DNA of 64,000 nt from assembly GCF_014698035.1 (NCBI RefSeq), contig NZ_JACJSF010000006.1, positions 1-64,000 of the forward strand. Reading direction: 5' to 3'. The notes under the pieces are model-generated. The model saw only the letters and a list, made by a program, of their open reading frames with translations, had not been told where the DNA came from and made no database searches. The position numbers were made by a program, and so were the translations under genes. Below, piece after piece: positions 61,492 through 64,000 of the stretch; within the stretch, counting starts at the first letter, position 1; each line of letters starts with the position of its first letter. Origin of the DNA: Desmonostoc muscorum FACHB-395 (GTDB lineage: Bacteria > Cyanobacteriota > Cyanobacteriia > Cyanobacteriales > Nostocaceae).

Positions 61492-64000
61492 ATGAGAATC
61501 CTCAAGATCCAGACCTTACGCGGCCCAAACTATTGGAGCATTCGACGCCACAAGCTGATCGTCATGCGCCTCGATTTAGAAACCCTTGCCGAGACGCCCT
61601 CGAATGAAATCCCAGGCTTTTATGAAGGACTAGTTGAGGCGCTGCCGAGTCTGGAGGGTCATTATTGTTCGCCTGGCTGTCGTGGTGGTTTTTTGATGCG
61701 AGTCAAAGAAGGCACGATGATCGGCCACATCGTAGAACATGTAGCTTTAGAACTCCAGGAATTAGCTGGTATGCACGTCGGCTTTGGTCGCACCCGCGAA
61801 ACTGCCACACCCGGAATTTATCAAGTAGTAATTGAATACCAGAATGAGGAAGCAGGACGCTACGCTGGACGAGCCGCAGTGCGGCTGTGCCAGAGTATCA
61901 TCGATCGAGGCCGTTATCCCAAGGCAGAACTAGAGCAAGATATCCAAGACCTGAAAGACTTCACCCGTGATGCTTCCTTGGGCCCTTCCACTGAAGCGAT
62001 CATTAAAGAAGCAGAAAAAAGAGGTATTCCCTGGATGTCTCTAGAAGCCCGCTTTTTGATTCAGCTAGGCTATGGCGTGAACCAGAAGCGGATGCAGGCC
62101 ACAATGACAGACAACACCAGCATTCTGGGCGTAGAACTAGCTTGCGACAAAGAAGCCACTAAACGCATCCTCGCGGCAGCCGGTGCGCCAGTACCCAGAG
62201 GTACAGTGATCAATTTCTTAGACGATTTAGAACAAGCTATTGAATACGTTGGCGGCTATCCCATCGTTCTCAAGCCCTTGGATGGCAATCATGGACGTGG
62301 GATCACTATTGACATCAGAACTTGGGAAGAAGCAGAAGCCGGCTACGAAGCTGCTAGACAGGTTTCTCGATCAATTATTGTCGAAAGATATTACGTTGGG
62401 CGTGACCATAGGGTATTGGTGGTAAATGGCAAAGTAGTCGCAGTCGCCGAACGCGTACCGGCTCATGTCATTGGCAATGGCAGATCCACCATCTCCGAAC
62501 TAATTGAGGAAACAAACCTCGATCCAAATCGCGGTGAAGGACATGATAACGTCCTGACCAAGATTGAACTAGATCGCACCAGCTACCAACTCTTAGAAAG
62601 GCAAGGCTATACCCTAAATAGCGTTCCACCCAAGGGTACTATTTGTTATCTCAGGGCAACAGCCAACTTAAGTACAGGTGGTAGCGCCGTAGATCGTACT
62701 GATGAAATTCACCCAGAAAATCTGTGGTTGGCACAACGGGTAGTCAAGATTATTGGTTTGGATATCGCCGGACTCGATATCGTCACCACGGATATTAGCC
62801 GTCCCCTGCGGGAAGTCGATGGCGTAATTGTTGAAGTTAACGCCGCTCCCGGCTTTCGGATGCACGTTGCCCCAAGCGTGGGTATTCCCCGCAACGTCGC
62901 TGGCGCAGTGATGGATATGCTGTTTCCCAACGAGCAATCTAGCCAAATTCCTATCCTCAGCATTACTGGTACTAATGGCAAAACCACTACTACCCGACTA
63001 CTAGCACATATTTATAAACAGACTGGAAAAGTAGTCGGATATACTACAACCGATGGCACATATATCGGTGATTACTTAGTGGAAGCTGGCGACAACACAG
63101 GCCCCCAAAGTGCCCATGTCATCCTCCAAGATCCCACAGTAGAAGTAGCGGTACTGGAAACCGCTCGCGGTGGCATTCTCCGCTCTGGATTGGGCTTTGA
63201 AGCCGCGAATGTGGGAGTAGTATTAAATGTAGCCGCCGACCACTTAGGAATAGGCGATATAGAGACTATTGAGCAATTAGCTAACCTCAAGAGTGTAGTA
63301 GCGGAAGCCGTATTCCCTGATGGCTATGCGGTACTTAATGCCGACGATCATCGCGTCGCCGCTATGTCAGAAAAGACTAAGGCTAATATTGCTTACTTCA
63401 CCATGAATCCCGACTCGGAATTGGTGCGAAAGCACATCCAAAAGGGTGGAGTAGCCGCAGTTTATGAAAGTGGCTATTTGTCAATTGTTAAAGGTGATTG
63501 GACACATCGGATAGAAAGAGCAGAAAATATACCTTTAACAATGGGCGGACGTGCGCCGTTTATGATTGCCAACGCTTTAGCTGCAAGTTTGGCAGCATTC
63601 GTGCAAAACGTCACAATTGAGCAGATTCGCTCTGGTTTGAAGACTTTCCGGGCTTCAGTTAGTCAAACGCCGGGACGAATGAATTTATTTAATTTAGGCA
63701 ACTACCACGCTTTAGTAGACTATGCTCACAACGCAGCTAGTTATGAAGCTGTAGGTTCCTTTGTACGGAACTGGACTACAGGACAACGGATTGGCGTAAT
63801 TGGTGGCCCGGGCGATCGCCGCGACGAAGATTTTGTTACTTTGGGCAAATTAGCAGCACAAATTTTTGACTACATCATTGTCAAAGAAGACGATGACACA
63901 CGGGGACGTTTACGGGGTTCAGCCGCCCAATTGATTATTCAAGGCATTACCCAAGTGAAGCCTGATAGCCGCTATGAATCAATTTTGGATGAAACGCAAG
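61492..64000 (+). CDS. cphA: Cyanophycin synthetase, partial at window end
   Basis: The ATG at 61492 opens MRILKIQTLRGPNYWSIRRH. The first 836 residues of a protein of about 900 are seen; the end lies beyond the window. CphA elongates cyanophycin by adding Asp and Arg with ATP. An N-terminal cap of about 160 residues is followed by an ATP-grasp domain (YPIVLKPLDGNHGRGITIDI, VIVEVNAAPGFRMH) that adds arginine. A Mur-ligase-like domain with P-loop ITGTNGKTTTTRLLAH adds aspartate, and VDYAHNAASYEAVGSF is present. It follows cphB by 423 bp. Confidence 0.98.
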   Translation, partial: MRILKIQTLRGPNYWSIRRHKLIVMRLDLETLAETPSNEIPGFYEGLVEALPSLEGHYCSPGCRGGFLMRVKEGTMIGHIVEHVALELQELAGMHVGFGRTRETATPGIYQVVIEYQNEEAGRYAGRAAVRLCQSIIDRGRYPKAELEQDIQDLKDFTRDASLGPSTEAIIKEAEKRGIPWMSLEARFLIQLGYGVNQKRMQATMTDNTSILGVELACDKEATKRILAAAGAPVPRGTVINFLDDLEQAIEYVGGYPIVLKPLDGNHGRGITIDIRTWEEAEAGYEAARQVSRSIIVERYYVGRDHRVLVVNGKVVAVAERVPAHVIGNGRSTISELIEETNLDPNRGEGHDNVLTKIELDRTSYQLLERQGYTLNSVPPKGTICYLRATANLSTGGSAVDRTDEIHPENLWLAQRVVKIIGLDIAGLDIVTTDISRPLREVDGVIVEVNAAPGFRMHVAPSVGIPRNVAGAVMDMLFPNEQSSQIPILSITGTNGKTTTTRLLAHIYKQTGKVVGYTTTDGTYIGDYLVEAGDNTGPQSAHVILQDPTVEVAVLETARGGILRSGLGFEAANVGVVLNVAADHLGIGDIETIEQLANLKSVVAEAVFPDGYAVLNADDHRVAAMSEKTKANIAYFTMNPDSELVRKHIQKGGVAAVYESGYLSIVKGDWTHRIERAENIPLTMGGRAPFMIANALAASLAAFVQNVTIEQIRSGLKTFRASVSQTPGRMNLFNLGNYHALVDYAHNAASYEAVGSFVRNWTTGQRIGVIGGPGDRRDEDFVTLGKLAAQIFDYIIVKEDDDTRGRLRGSAAQLIIQGITQVKPDSRYESILDETQ

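Overview
This window is chromosomal DNA of a filamentous, heterocyst-forming cyanobacterium, most like Nostoc. The reasons are the many GCGATCGC (HIP1) octamers, a phycobiliprotein lyase, a HetP-type protein, sucrose synthase, a Flv1/Flv3 flavodiiron pair of the kind known from heterocysts, cyanophycin genes, PEP-CTERM-type proteins, and intergenic DNA crowded with short inverted-repeat elements and heptanucleotide repeats. The organism is inferred; no rRNA gene is present. I found no tRNA, rRNA, CRISPR array, prophage or intact insertion sequence.

Layout. 0-4 kb: an orphan ParD-type antitoxin carrying an in-frame repeat, then an RNB-domain exoribonuclease, rpsR, rpmG and an RDD membrane protein on the minus strand. 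4-9 kb: a PEP-CTERM-like protein, moeA, a PLP enzyme of the cysteine-desulfurase fold, and two small conserved proteins. 9-15 kb: an insertion-sequence relic, a large CBS/PAS hybrid histidine kinase, a DUF442-like phosphatase and a HetP-like protein. 15-23 kb: sucrose synthase, a GH65 phosphorylase fused to beta-phosphoglucomutase, and a second PAS histidine kinase. 23-28 kb: an Rrf2 regulator, a truncated IscB relic, a pentapeptide protein, DUF2243 and DUF4129 proteins, argD, and a fragment of a peptide-binding protein gene. 28-41 kb: a 1535-residue DUF4347/beta-helix/RTX protein, a glycosyltransferase, a secreted PEP-CTERM-like protein and an RND efflux pair. 41-50 kb: a CpcS/CpeS-type lyase, a glycine-rich RRM protein, a PIN toxin-antitoxin pair, the flavodiiron pair, coaX, a hydrolase and a NUDIX protein. 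50-64 kb: a PEP-CTERM protein, a small basic protein, argH, larB, two tandem peptide-binding lipoproteins, ispF, trmD, cphB and the start of cphA, which runs off the end.

How the genes fit together. Several belong to nitrogen-fixing filament physiology. Sucrose synthase handles the carbon imported by heterocysts. Flv1/Flv3 removes oxygen there. HetP-family proteins act in heterocyst commitment. CphA and CphB make and degrade cyanophycin (Asp-Arg polymer), whose arginine arm needs ArgD and ArgH. These genes are scattered, so this is a theme and not one operon.

I did not find a convincing undescribed multi-gene system. The most unusual signals concern how repeats and relics have shaped genes. 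A repeat sits in frame inside parD. Repeat-like DNA forms the linker of the GH65-PGM fusion, its stop codon, and the TrmD tail. Two right ends of an IscB-type element remain without an intact gene. Matching long inverted repeats lie between two separate convergent gene pairs. A 152-nt inverted-repeat element upstream of cphB is a candidate structured RNA.
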